NCBI RefSeq assembly: GCF_900095745.1 | Contig: NZ_FMIR01000019.1 | Coordinates: 667,830-731,829 of the forward strand | Length of the DNA: 64,000 nucleotides | Origin: Microbacterium oxydans | GTDB taxonomy: Bacteria > Actinomycetota > Actinomycetes > Actinomycetales > Microbacteriaceae | Reading direction: 5' to 3' | Shown: positions 57,113-64,000 of the stretch, one piece after another | Numbering within the stretch: position 1 is the stretch's first letter | How the letters are laid out: each line of letters opens with the position of its first letter | Notes under the pieces: generated by a model | Database searches by the model: none | What the model saw: the letters and a program-made list of their open reading frames with translations, nothing else | What the model was told of the DNA's origin: nothing | Program-made: the position numbers and the translations under genes

Positions 57113-58804
57113 TCAGGCAGTGGGGACGCGGAGGCTGAGAAGTTCACGCGCGTGGGTCAATGCGGCGTCGGAATCGGTGAGTCCGGACAGCAGACGGGCC
57201 ATCTCGGCCTCTCGGTCTTCGCCCTCGAGACGCCGTACGCTCGAGGCCGTGACCGCGCCATCATTGGCCTTCACGACCGACAGGTGATTGTTCGCGAACG
57301 CCGCGACCTGTGCGAGGTGCGTCACCGCGATGACTTGCGATTTCTCTGCGAGCCGGGCGAGTCGCCGGCCCACTTCGATGGCGGCAGCACCGCCGATGCC
57401 GGCGTCGACCTCGTCGAAGACGAACGTCGGGACCGGGTCGGTCGCCGCGATGACGACCTCGATGGCGAGCATCACTCGAGACAGCTCGCCGCCGGAGGCG
57501 CCCTTGGAAACGGAGCGGGGCTCAGCGCCCGGATGCGGGGCGAGGAGGATGGCGACGTCGTCTCGACCGTGGGTGCTCTCGGGACCCTCGGAGACGGCGA
57601 CCTCGAGGCGCGCATCCGGCATCGCGAGGGCGTGCAGCTCGTCGGTCACGGCTTCGCCGAGGCGGACGGCGGCGTCGGTGCGCGTCGCGGTCAGCGCGGC
57701 GGCATGCGCATCGAGTTCGGCGCGCGCCGCGTCACGTTCGGCGATGAGTCGTTCGATGCGATCGCCGTCGTCGTCGAGTTCGGCCAGGCGGGCGGAACCC
57801 GTCTGCCACAGCGCGAGAGCCTCGTCGAGGGATCCGTGCGCACGGATCAGGGTCCCGAGCGCCGCGCGGCGCTCTTCGACGGCAGCGAGCTCGTGGGGGC
57901 CCGTCTCGTCGAGGTCGGCCAGGTACGCGGACAGAAGCCCGGCGGTGTCGGCGATCCGGTATCCGATGTCGGCGATGCTCTCGCCGATCTCGGTGAGCTT
58001 CGCATCGGCCGTGCGCTCGAGCAGACGACGCGCCTCGGCGACGAGGGCCGATGCGTCAGGTTCGCCGTCTTCGCTCGAGAGCGCGCCATGCGCGAGGGAG
58101 GCGGCGAGGCGCAGCTCTTCGGCGTTCGCAAGCCGCTCGGCGCGCTCCGAGAGCTCCTGATCCTCCCCCGGCTCCGGCGCGGTCGCCTCGATCAGCGCGA
58201 GGGCTTCACGCAGTCGAGCTGCCTCTTCCGCACGGCGGTCGCGGTTCTCGGTGATCTCGGAGATCTCGGCATCGAGTGTTCGCCAGCGGGCGAAGGAGCC
58301 GGCGTACGTCTCGAGCGCCGTCGCGATCGGAGCACCGCCGAAGCGGTCGAGCGCGTCACGCTGCGCAGCGGCGGATCGCAGACGCAGCTGCTCGGACTGT
58401 CCGTGGACCACGACGAGTTCTTCGGCCAGAGCCGAGAGCACACCTGCCGGTGCGGCGCGGCCGCCGACGCTCGCGCGGCTGCGGCCCTCGGCGCTCAGCG
58501 TGCGCGAGACGTACAGCTCGGCGTTGCCCGCCCCTGCGGGCTCCAACTCTCCCCCGGCGTCCGCCACGATCTCAGCGACATCGCCCTTCTCGGGGACGAT
58601 CCACACCCCGGCGACCGAGGCCTGCGCAGCGCCGGCGCGCACCGCGCCGGAATCAGCGCGCTGGCCCAGCAGCAGTCCGAGTCCCGTGACCACCATCGTC
58701 TTGCCGGCACCGGTCTCACCCGTGATCGCCGTGAACCCAGGACCGAGCGGCAGCACGGCGTCGGCGATCACGCCGAGGCCCTGCATCCGCATCTCCTCGA
58801 TCAT
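57113..58804 (-). CDS. recN: DNA repair protein RecN, 563 aa
   Basis: RecN is an SMC-like ATPase that acts in double-strand break repair. The Walker A motif is ITGETGAGKTMVVTGL at the N-terminus, the ABC signature is VSKGASGGELSRVMLAIEV and Walker B is FVFDEVDAGIGG towards the C-terminus. The middle (about residues 150-390) is a helical, Glu/Ala/Arg-rich coiled coil. The ATG overlaps the NAD kinase stop by four bases. Confidence 0.95.
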   Translation of the reverse strand: MIEEMRMQGLGVIADAVLPLGPGFTAITGETGAGKTMVVTGLGLLLGQRADSGAVRAGAAQASVAGVWIVPEKGDVAEIVADAGGELEPAGAGNAELYVSRTLSAEGRSRASVGGRAAPAGVLSALAEELVVVHGQSEQLRLRSAAAQRDALDRFGGAPIATALETYAGSFARWRTLDAEISEITENRDRRAEEAARLREALALIEATAPEPGEDQELSERAERLANAEELRLAASLAHGALSSEDGEPDASALVAEARRLLERTADAKLTEIGESIADIGYRIADTAGLLSAYLADLDETGPHELAAVEERRAALGTLIRAHGSLDEALALWQTGSARLAELDDDGDRIERLIAERDAARAELDAHAAALTATRTDAAVRLGEAVTDELHALAMPDARLEVAVSEGPESTHGRDDVAILLAPHPGAEPRSVSKGASGGELSRVMLAIEVVIAATDPVPTFVFDEVDAGIGGAAAIEVGRRLARLAEKSQVIAVTHLAQVAAFANNHLSVVKANDGAVTASSVRRLEGEDREAEMARLLSGLTDSDAALTHARELLSLRVPTA

Positions 58805-59721
58805 GATGGAGCCCCCGGGGCCTGCCCGCGCCATCCTTCGACCGGCAGCTGGAACTTGCGCACGAGCCGGTCGGTGAACGCCGTGGGGTGCAGCCGTGCG
58901 AGGCGCACCGGACGTGAGGACCGGCGGACGACGACACGCGCACCGGGAGGCAGGTCGTGCGAGCGACGTCCGTCGCACCACAGGATGCCGGAGCCGTCGG
59001 TGCGCTCGAGCATCTCGATGGCGACGGAGGCATCCGGGCTCACGACCAGGGGCTTGGCGAAGAGCGCGTGCGCCGATAGCGGCACCACGGCGATCGCCTC
59101 CACGCTGGGCCAGATGACCGGCCCCCCGGCGGAGAAGTTGTACGCGGTCGAGCCGGTGGGAGTGGAGATGACCATGCCGTCGCAGCCGAAGCTCGACAGC
59201 GGGCGACCGTCGATCTCGAGGACCACCTCGATCATCCGCTCCCGGCTCGCCTTCTCGACCGTGGCCTCATTGAGGGCCCAGGTCTCGTAGACGACCGCCC
59301 CTGCGGCGTCTTTCACGCGCACGGAAAGCGCGAGTCGTTCCTCGACCTCGTAGTCACGATCGATCACGCGGCGGACGGCCTTGTCCATGTCGTCGCGATC
59401 GATCTCGGCGAGGAAACCGACGTGACCCATGTTGATGCCCAGCACGGGGGCACCGCTGTCACGGACCAGCTCGGCGGCGCGAAGGATGGTCCCGTCCCCA
59501 CCCAGCACGATGGCCAGCTCGAGATCGGCCGGGTCGACGGACGTGCCGAGGACGTCGGCATCCGCGAAGAACTCGTCCACGGCCACGAGAGCCTCATGAT
59601 CGTCGGCGGCCAGCACCGGCCGGGCTCCGGCTTCGCGAAGGGCTCCGATCACGCGGCGGGCGGCGTCGACCGTGTCGACTCGGCCGGCGTGGGCGACGAC
59701 CAGGATGCTGCGCACGTTCAT
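58801..59721 (-). CDS. nadK: NAD kinase, 306 aa
   Basis: This enzyme makes NADP from NAD. The GGDGT phosphate-binding motif is in IVLGGDGTILRAAELV, followed by GINMGHVGFLAEID, LNEATVEK-type ALNEATVEKAS and the DGMVISTPTGSTAYNFSAGGP substrate loop. ATG 59721 begins MNVRSILVVAHAGR and overlaps the tlyA stop by four bases; recN follows with the same overlap. Order tlyA-nadK-recN is conserved across actinobacteria. Confidence 0.96.
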   Translation of the reverse strand: MNVRSILVVAHAGRVDTVDAARRVIGALREAGARPVLAADDHEALVAVDEFFADADVLGTSVDPADLELAIVLGGDGTILRAAELVRDSGAPVLGINMGHVGFLAEIDRDDMDKAVRRVIDRDYEVEERLALSVRVKDAAGAVVYETWALNEATVEKASRERMIEVVLEIDGRPLSSFGCDGMVISTPTGSTAYNFSAGGPVIWPSVEAIAVVPLSAHALFAKPLVVSPDASVAIEMLERTDGSGILWCDGRRSHDLPPGARVVVRRSSRPVRLARLHPTAFTDRLVRKFQLPVEGWRGQAPGAPS

Positions 59722-60515
59722 CGTCCTCCTGCCAGTCGGTTGAAGCTGTCCAACCATTCTGTCGGATTGCTGCCCCGACCCGGCGCGAGGTGCACCAGAT
59801 ACTCGGCATTCCCGTGCGTTCCGAGGATCGGGGAGGGCAGGATGCCGAGCATCCCGAACCCGAGGTCCCAGGCGGTCCACACGGTGCGGGCGACGGCGTC
59901 CGCGCGCGTGGCGGGATCGGTGACCAGACCTCCGCGCACCGCAGTGCGTCCGACCTCGAACTGCGGCTTCACCAAGAGAAGGATGTCGGATCCCGGCTCG
60001 GCGATGACCGCCACTGCCGGCAGCACGAGCTCGAGGGAGATGAACGAGAGGTCGCCGACCACGAGGTCGGGCGCGTCGCCCTCCCCGGTCGCCTCTGCGA
60101 GGTTCTCACGCGTCATGTGACGGACGTTGTAGCCCTCGACGGCGACGACGCCGGAGTCGGCCGCGATCGACGCGGCGAGCTGTCCGTGTCCGACGTCGAC
60201 CGCCAGCACCTTTCGTGCACCGCGCTCACGGAGCACCTGCGTGAACCCGCCGGTGGACGCCCCCATGTCCAGCGCGAGTCGCCCCTCGACAGGGATGGCG
60301 AATCCGTCGAGCCCGGCGATGAGCTTGTGGGCCGCGCGGCCCACGTAGTGGTCGGCGCCCGCGATCGTGATCTGCGCCTCGTCGCCGACAGCGGTCGAGG
60401 CCTTCACCGCCTGGCGGCCATCGATGCTCACGAGCCCGTCGGCGATGAGCGTGGCGGCATGGCTGCGCGAACGGGCGAGTCCTCGGGCGGCGAGGGCGGC
60501 ATCGAGTCGCGTCAT
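59718..60515 (-). CDS. tlyA: TlyA-family rRNA 2-O-methyltransferase, 265 aa
   Basis: TlyA methylates ribose 2-OH groups in 16S and 23S rRNA, affecting capreomycin sensitivity in mycobacteria. An N-terminal S4 domain (RLDAALAARGLARSRSHAATLIADGLVSIDG) is joined to an FtsJ/RrmJ-type methyltransferase with the SAM motif LALDMGASTGGFTQVL, LAVDVGHGQL and VGDLSFISLELVLP. ATG 60515 overlaps the preceding small gene by four bases. Confidence 0.94.
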   Translation of the reverse strand: MTRLDAALAARGLARSRSHAATLIADGLVSIDGRQAVKASTAVGDEAQITIAGADHYVGRAAHKLIAGLDGFAIPVEGRLALDMGASTGGFTQVLRERGARKVLAVDVGHGQLAASIAADSGVVAVEGYNVRHMTRENLAEATGEGDAPDLVVGDLSFISLELVLPAVAVIAEPGSDILLLVKPQFEVGRTAVRGGLVTDPATRADAVARTVWTAWDLGFGMLGILPSPILGTHGNAEYLVHLAPGRGSNPTEWLDSFNRLAGGR

Positions 60516-60688
60516 CGGGATCCCGGAGTCTCCCGTTGGTCGAGCTTCGCGCCGCTCTCGAGGCGTCGGGAGAGCTCGTCGTGCAGGCTCGCGTACGCAT
60601 CGGCCCTCGCCGGAAGGGGCTGCCCCTCGATCAGACGCAGACGGCTCCACAGGCCGTCGGTCGGCGCACTCGTCGTCTCTTCGCTCAC
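60512..60688 (-). CDS. Small conserved-position protein, 58 aa
   Basis: This short gene starts at GTG 60688 (VSEETTSAPTDGLWSRLRLI) and ends in GSR; it is charged, with a predicted helix ADAYASLHDELSRRLES. Its stop overlaps the tlyA start (ATGA), so it is cotranslated. The same slot between the HAD phosphatase and tlyA is occupied in M. tuberculosis by the small protein Rv1693, which supports a real gene. Function unknown. Confidence 0.7.
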   Translation of the reverse strand: MSEETTSAPTDGLWSRLRLIEGQPLPARADAYASLHDELSRRLESGAKLDQRETPGSR

Positions 60689-60740
60689 GGTTCCACTGTA
60701 CGCGGCGCCTCCGACGGCGGCCGGAGCGACGCGAGCTGCC

Positions 60741-61778
60741 TCAGGGCCGGTGGAAGGGGTCGTCGTAGAGGCGCTCGGGAACGCGCAGCACGAACACGGG
60801 TGTCCCCGACGCCCAGATCGCGGCCGCGCCGGCGCGCAGCAGGTCGATCTGCGATCCGGACTCCGCCACGATCTCGACGTCCGCCCCCACGACCCGCACG
60901 GCGGCGCCGTTCACGTCGAACACGCCGTCCCGTTCCGTGACCTCCGGATAGGGAACATGCAGCTCACGCAGGTCGCCGAGGATGTAGGTCGGGCGCGAGC
61001 CCTCGGGGGCCGCCAGCACATGCTTGGGACGGTCGATTCCGGTGAGGACGAGCACCGAGTCGATCCCGACCCGGCTCGCGCCCATAATGTCGGTGTCGAG
61101 TCGGTCGCCGATGAACAGCGCCTTCTGCGCGCCGAACCGGGCGAGCGCCTCTTCGAAGATCGGGGCTTCGGGCTTGCCGGCGACGGTCGCCAACCGACCG
61201 ATGGCCGTGTGCACCGCGGAGACGAGAGTGCCGTTACCCGGTGCGACACCGCGCTCGCGCGGGATCGTCCAGTCCGTATTCGTGGCGATCCACGGGATCC
61301 CGCCCTCGTCTTCGGGAAGCTTGAGGGCGAATGCGGCCTCGGCGAGGTCGGTCCACGCCACCTCAGGGGCGAACCCCTGAACGACGGCGCTCGGCGAATC
61401 CTCGGCGCTGCGCGTGACGGTGTATCCGGCCTTCTGCACCTCGTCGACGAGACCATCGCCACCGACGACCAGGATCGTCGCCGGCGCGGGCACGATCTGC
61501 GCCATCAGACGCATGGCCGCCTGCGGGCTCGTGACCACGTCTGCCGCATCGACGCGGAGCCCCAGGCTGCTGAGGTGCTCCGCGACGGATGCATCGGTGC
61601 GAGCCGCATTGTTGGTGATGTAGCCGAGTCGCGCCGACTCCGCGGCCTCATTGAGGCTGTCGACCGCGTGCGGCAGCGCACCGGGGCCCGCGTAGACCAC
61701 GCCATCGAGGTCGGCGAGGATCGTGTCGACGCCGTCGAGCGGCGTGCGCAAGGCGCGCTTACGCGAGAACAGCGCCAC
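60741..61778 (-). CDS. HAD-superfamily phosphatase, subfamily IIA (NagD-like), 345 aa
   Basis: The HAD motifs are visible: ILADLDGVVYAGP (motif I), YITNNAARTD (motif II), a Lys in GKPEAPIFEEAL (motif III) and FIGDRLDTDIMGASRVGI (motif IV). The C2 cap between motifs II and III is of the NagD/phosphoglycolate phosphatase kind. About 75 residues follow the HAD core. The substrate is unknown. GTG 61778 shares one base with the upstream stop codon (TAGTG). The position matches Rv1692. Confidence 0.9.
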   Translation of the reverse strand: MALFSRKRALRTPLDGVDTILADLDGVVYAGPGALPHAVDSLNEAAESARLGYITNNAARTDASVAEHLSSLGLRVDAADVVTSPQAAMRLMAQIVPAPATILVVGGDGLVDEVQKAGYTVTRSAEDSPSAVVQGFAPEVAWTDLAEAAFALKLPEDEGGIPWIATNTDWTIPRERGVAPGNGTLVSAVHTAIGRLATVAGKPEAPIFEEALARFGAQKALFIGDRLDTDIMGASRVGIDSVLVLTGIDRPKHVLAAPEGSRPTYILGDLRELHVPYPEVTERDGVFDVNGAAVRVVGADVEIVAESGSQIDLLRAGAAAIWASGTPVFVLRVPERLYDDPFHRP

Positions 61779-63796
61779 TACGCCTCCGGATCCGCGTCGT
61801 CGGCCTCGTCCTCACCGAGGAGTTCGCGAACCTCGTCCTCGACCGTGGGCTCTTCCGCATCAGTCTCGTCAGCAGCGGGCGCTTCAGACACAGGCTCTTC
61901 AGACGCTTCCTCGTCCGCTTCGTCTTCCGACTCGTCGGACTCAGCAGCGGGCTCGACGACGTCAGCCTCGTCGGCCTCGTCAGCCTCGTCGGCCTCGTCG
62001 ACCGGTTCGGCGACGTCGTCGTCGAGGAACTCGCCTTCGATCATGCTGTCCTCGATGAAGATCTCCTCGTCACCGGCCTCGTCGATACCGAGTGCCTCGG
62101 CGGCGACCTCCGCACGATGTGCCCAGAACTCGGCTTCGTCGGTGCGTCCGAGGTCTTCGAGCACAGCAGCGCGAGCGGCGAACAGTGCAGGGCTCCACTC
62201 GAATGCCCGATCCGGGTCGAGTTCGGGAATCTCGAGCTCGCCGAGCGCGAGTTCCAGGTCACCCTGGTCCAGACGAGCGCCCGACATCGCGATCGCCAGT
62301 GCGACGCGTACAGGGGTCTCGAGGGCGGTGCGGTCGACGGCGCGGCCGGTCTCGAGCGCGCGATCGGAACGTCCGATGCCACGCTCGCTATCGACCATCA
62401 GCGCGATCTGATCGTCCTTGCCCGAGATGCGTCGGTACGTACGGAGCTCGCGGAGCGCGAGGGCGAAGTCACCCGTCGCGTAAGCAGTGATGCCGAGCGT
62501 CTCGCGGACGATCGCGATACGACCTGCGCGTCGAGAAGCGGCCAGCGCGTGCTCGTGCGCGAGCGCGGGGTCCTCGTTGATGAGCTTCGAAGCCATCGCC
62601 AGGTGGCGCGCGACGTGCTCGGCGTTCTCCTTGCTCAGAGTCTTGAGCTCGTTACGAGCTCCACCGTTGAGGTCGCGCGCGGTGACCTCGTCGGGAATCT
62701 GCGGCTCGTCGAACCGCGGACGCTCATTCGTCGCCTGAGCCGGACGCTCCCGACCGGCGCCTCCGCGCTGCGGGAACGAGCGGGACTTGTCGCGATCGCC
62801 ACCGTCACGGCGGGGCGCGGAATCGCGGTTGTATCCGCCGCCCTCACGGCGCGGAGCTGCACCGTCACGGTTGTAGCCACCACCCTCACGGCGTGGAGCT
62901 CCACCATCACGGTTGTAGCCACCCTCGCGACGGGGAGCTGCACCATCACGGTTGTAGCCACCGCCTTCACGACGGGGAGCTCCGCCATCACGGTTGTACC
63001 CACCACCCTCACGACGGGGAGCTGCACCACCATCACGGTTGTACCCACCCTCACGACGGGGAGCTGCACCATCACGGTTGTACCCACCACCTTCACGACG
63101 CTGGGCTCCACCATCACGGTTGTACCCACCCTCACGACGGGGAGCTGCACCACCATCACGGTTGTAGCCACCACCCTCGCGACGCGGAGCTGCACCGTCA
63201 CGGTTGTAGCCACCACCCTCGCGGCGCGGGGCTCCACCATCACGGTTGTAGCCACCCTCGCGACGGAGAGCTGCACCATCACGGTTGTAGCCACCGCCTT
63301 CACGACGGGGAGCTCCGCCATCACGGTTGTACCCACCACCCTCACGACGCTGGGCTCCACCATCACGGCTGTAGCCACCACCTTCACGGCGCGGGGCTGC
63401 ACCACCATCACGGTTGTACCCACCACCCTCACGACGGGGAGCTGCACCACCATCACGGTTGTAGCCACCACCCTCACGGCGCGGGGCTGCACCGTCACGG
63501 TTGTAGCCGCCACCCTCGCGACGCGGGGCTGCACCGTCACGGTTATAACCACCGCCTTCACGACGAGGGGCTGCACCATCGCGGTTATAGCCACCGCCTT
63601 CACGACGAGGGGCTGAACCATCGCGGTTATAGCCACCCTCGCGGCGGGGAGCAGCACCATCACGGTTGTAGCCACCACCCTCGCGACGCGGGGCACCACC
63701 ATCACGGCTGTTTCCGGGGCGTCCGCCAGAAGCGCGATTACCGCGCGATCCGCTGTCGTCATTGCGACGCGGACGGCGCTCTTCCTCTTCTGGCAT
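61778..63796 (-). CDS. TPR-like protein with 21 GYNRDG-type repeats and an acidic tail, 672 aa
   Basis: Three regions are evident. Residues 1-39 are basic; residues 40-331 are 21 tandem 13-15-residue units of consensus GGGYNRDGxAPRRE; residues about 380-575 form a helical TPR-like domain (ARNELKTLSKENAEHVARHLAMASKLI, HEHALAASRRAGRIA, FALALRELRTYRRISG, LFAARAAVLEDLGRTDEAEFWAHRA); the last 90 residues are Asp/Glu-rich. Repeats with Arg, Gly and Tyr suggest RNA binding or condensate formation. It corresponds in position to Rv1691, whose length is far shorter, so the repeat block is the local novelty. AGGGAG precedes the ATG. It heads the superoperon. Confidence 0.85.
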   Translation of the reverse strand: MPEEEERRPRRNDDSGSRGNRASGGRPGNSRDGGAPRREGGGYNRDGAAPRREGGYNRDGSAPRREGGGYNRDGAAPRREGGGYNRDGAAPRREGGGYNRDGAAPRREGGGYNRDGGAAPRREGGGYNRDGGAAPRREGGGYSRDGGAQRREGGGYNRDGGAPRREGGGYNRDGAALRREGGYNRDGGAPRREGGGYNRDGAAPRREGGGYNRDGGAAPRREGGYNRDGGAQRREGGGYNRDGAAPRREGGYNRDGGAAPRREGGGYNRDGGAPRREGGGYNRDGAAPRREGGYNRDGGAPRREGGGYNRDGAAPRREGGGYNRDSAPRRDGGDRDKSRSFPQRGGAGRERPAQATNERPRFDEPQIPDEVTARDLNGGARNELKTLSKENAEHVARHLAMASKLINEDPALAHEHALAASRRAGRIAIVRETLGITAYATGDFALALRELRTYRRISGKDDQIALMVDSERGIGRSDRALETGRAVDRTALETPVRVALAIAMSGARLDQGDLELALGELEIPELDPDRAFEWSPALFAARAAVLEDLGRTDEAEFWAHRAEVAAEALGIDEAGDEEIFIEDSMIEGEFLDDDVAEPVDEADEADEADEADVVEPAAESDESEDEADEEASEEPVSEAPAADETDAEEPTVEDEVRELLGEDEADDADPEA
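62804..63679 (-). repeat. In-frame 39-45-bp tandem repeat array, about 21 units
   Basis: The array encodes the GGGYNRDGxAPRRE units. Units differ by 3-bp steps (13, 14 or 15 codons) and by silent changes such as GGTTGTAGCC versus GGTTATAACC, so the reading frame is kept while copies have drifted. Blocks of neighbouring units are nearly identical, a sign of recent slippage or unequal exchange. Because of it long open frames appear on the opposite strand too; these are not genes. Confidence 0.95.
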
Positions 63797-63824
63797 GATG
63801 CTCCCTGTTCTTTTCGTGTAAACG

Positions 63825-63858
63825 CAAAATGGCCACCCAACGATGGGTGGCCATTTTG
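63825..63858 (-). terminator. rRNA operon terminator
   Basis: A perfect 15-bp stem (CAAAATGGCCACCCA with its complement) encloses a 4-nt loop, and the minus-strand copy ends in CCATTTTG. It starts 11 nt behind the 5S rRNA. The A/T ends make it functional in both directions. Confidence 0.85.
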
Positions 63859-63868
63859 TCTAAAAGGA

Positions 63869-63987
63869 GTCCGGCGGTGTCCTACTCTCCCACAGGGTCC
63901 CCCCTGCAGTACCATCGGCGCTGTGAGGCTTAGCTTCCGGGTTCGGAATGTAACCGGGCGTTTCCCTCACGCTATGGCCGCCGAAAC
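63869..63987 (-). rRNA. rrf: 5S ribosomal RNA
   Basis: On the minus strand the sequence GTTTCGGCGGCCATAGCG begins helix I, and GGGAAACGCCCGGTTACATTCCGAACCCGGAAGCTAAGCC is the conserved 5S core, with GGGAGAGTAGGACACCGCC near the end. Helix I pairs TTCGGCGG with CCGCCGGA. The ends are set from this pairing and may be off by one or two bases. The rest of the rRNA operon lies to the right of the window. Confidence 0.95.
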
Positions 63988-64000
63988 ACTATTGATGTTT

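Noticed and set aside
62804..63679. Regular repeats that could look like a CRISPR array
   Set aside because: Units are contiguous, of 39-45 bp, with no unique spacers, and are in frame within a coding sequence.
62117..63798. Long open frames on the plus strand (Thr/Val-rich and His/Cys-rich translations)
   Set aside because: They are the other-frame shadow of the GYNRDG repeat; composition is periodic nonsense and the minus-strand gene explains the region.

Overview
The window comes from a high-GC actinobacterium, most likely a Microbacterium or close relative in the Microbacteriaceae. This is inferred from the strong G/C third-position bias, the actinobacterial gene order at the right end (equivalent to M. 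tuberculosis Rv1691 to Rv1713), many start codons lying 6-7 nt behind a TANNNT box (leaderless transcripts), a DUF222-HNH gene and the 5S rRNA sequence.

1-33 kb is a sugar and sugar-acid catabolic region built from adjacent regulons. (a) 1-10.5 kb: a minus-strand L-rhamnose/rhamnoside operon (ABC importer, RpiB-type isomerase, rhamnulokinase, class II aldolase, two GH78 alpha-L-rhamnosidases, the second cut by the window edge), divergent from a LacI regulator. (b) 10.5-12.5 kb: a ketopantoate-reductase-like gene and a second LacI regulator. (c) 12.5-18.6 kb: fructuronate/mannonate oxidoreductase, MDR dehydrogenase, MHS transporter, D-mannonate dehydratase and KDPG aldolase, which together fit an L-gulonate/L-idonate to 2-keto-3-deoxygluconate route. 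(d) 18.6-27.7 kb: GH2 beta-galactosidase with an ABC importer, a GntR/FCD regulator, D-galactonate dehydratase and KDPGal aldolase; a shared sequence block suggests one regulator controls both halves. (e) 27.7-33.1 kb: FAD-linked oxidase, esterase and amidohydrolase on the minus strand, opposite a TetR regulator and a sarcosine-oxidase-like gene.

33-35.1 kb holds a possible structured RNA with a four-way-junction fold, a terminator, and a leaderless TetR gene divergent from a quinone-oxidoreductase-like gene. 35.1-40.5 kb is a run of small cytoplasmic proteins: two SMI1/KNR4 (SUKH)-type, a leucine-rich-repeat protein, a pentapeptide-repeat protein, a DUF1963-like protein and several of unknown family. 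It resembles a polyimmunity island. It is followed by a secreted M23 peptidase with FG-GAP repeats, a remnant-like gap, and tRNA-Pro(GGG) with its terminator. 42.6-46.3 kb contains mostly leaderless single genes (GNAT, unknown, YhhN lysoplasmalogenase with an S4 protein, DUF222-HNH).

46.4-63.8 kb is a minus-strand housekeeping superoperon of tightly overlapping genes: repeat-rich TPR protein, HAD phosphatase, a 58-aa protein, tlyA, NAD kinase, recN, pyrG, NUDIX, xerD, parA, scpA, scpB, rluB, tyrA, cmk, der, with a NUDIX-NYN fusion at the end. The window closes with an rRNA terminator and the 5S rRNA gene.

Recurrent design: three intercistronic hairpins sit directly behind the first transporter gene of an operon, and operators overlap the transcription starts of divergent regulator/operon pairs. 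Function calls rest on recognising motifs and remembered family sequences; no database search was possible.
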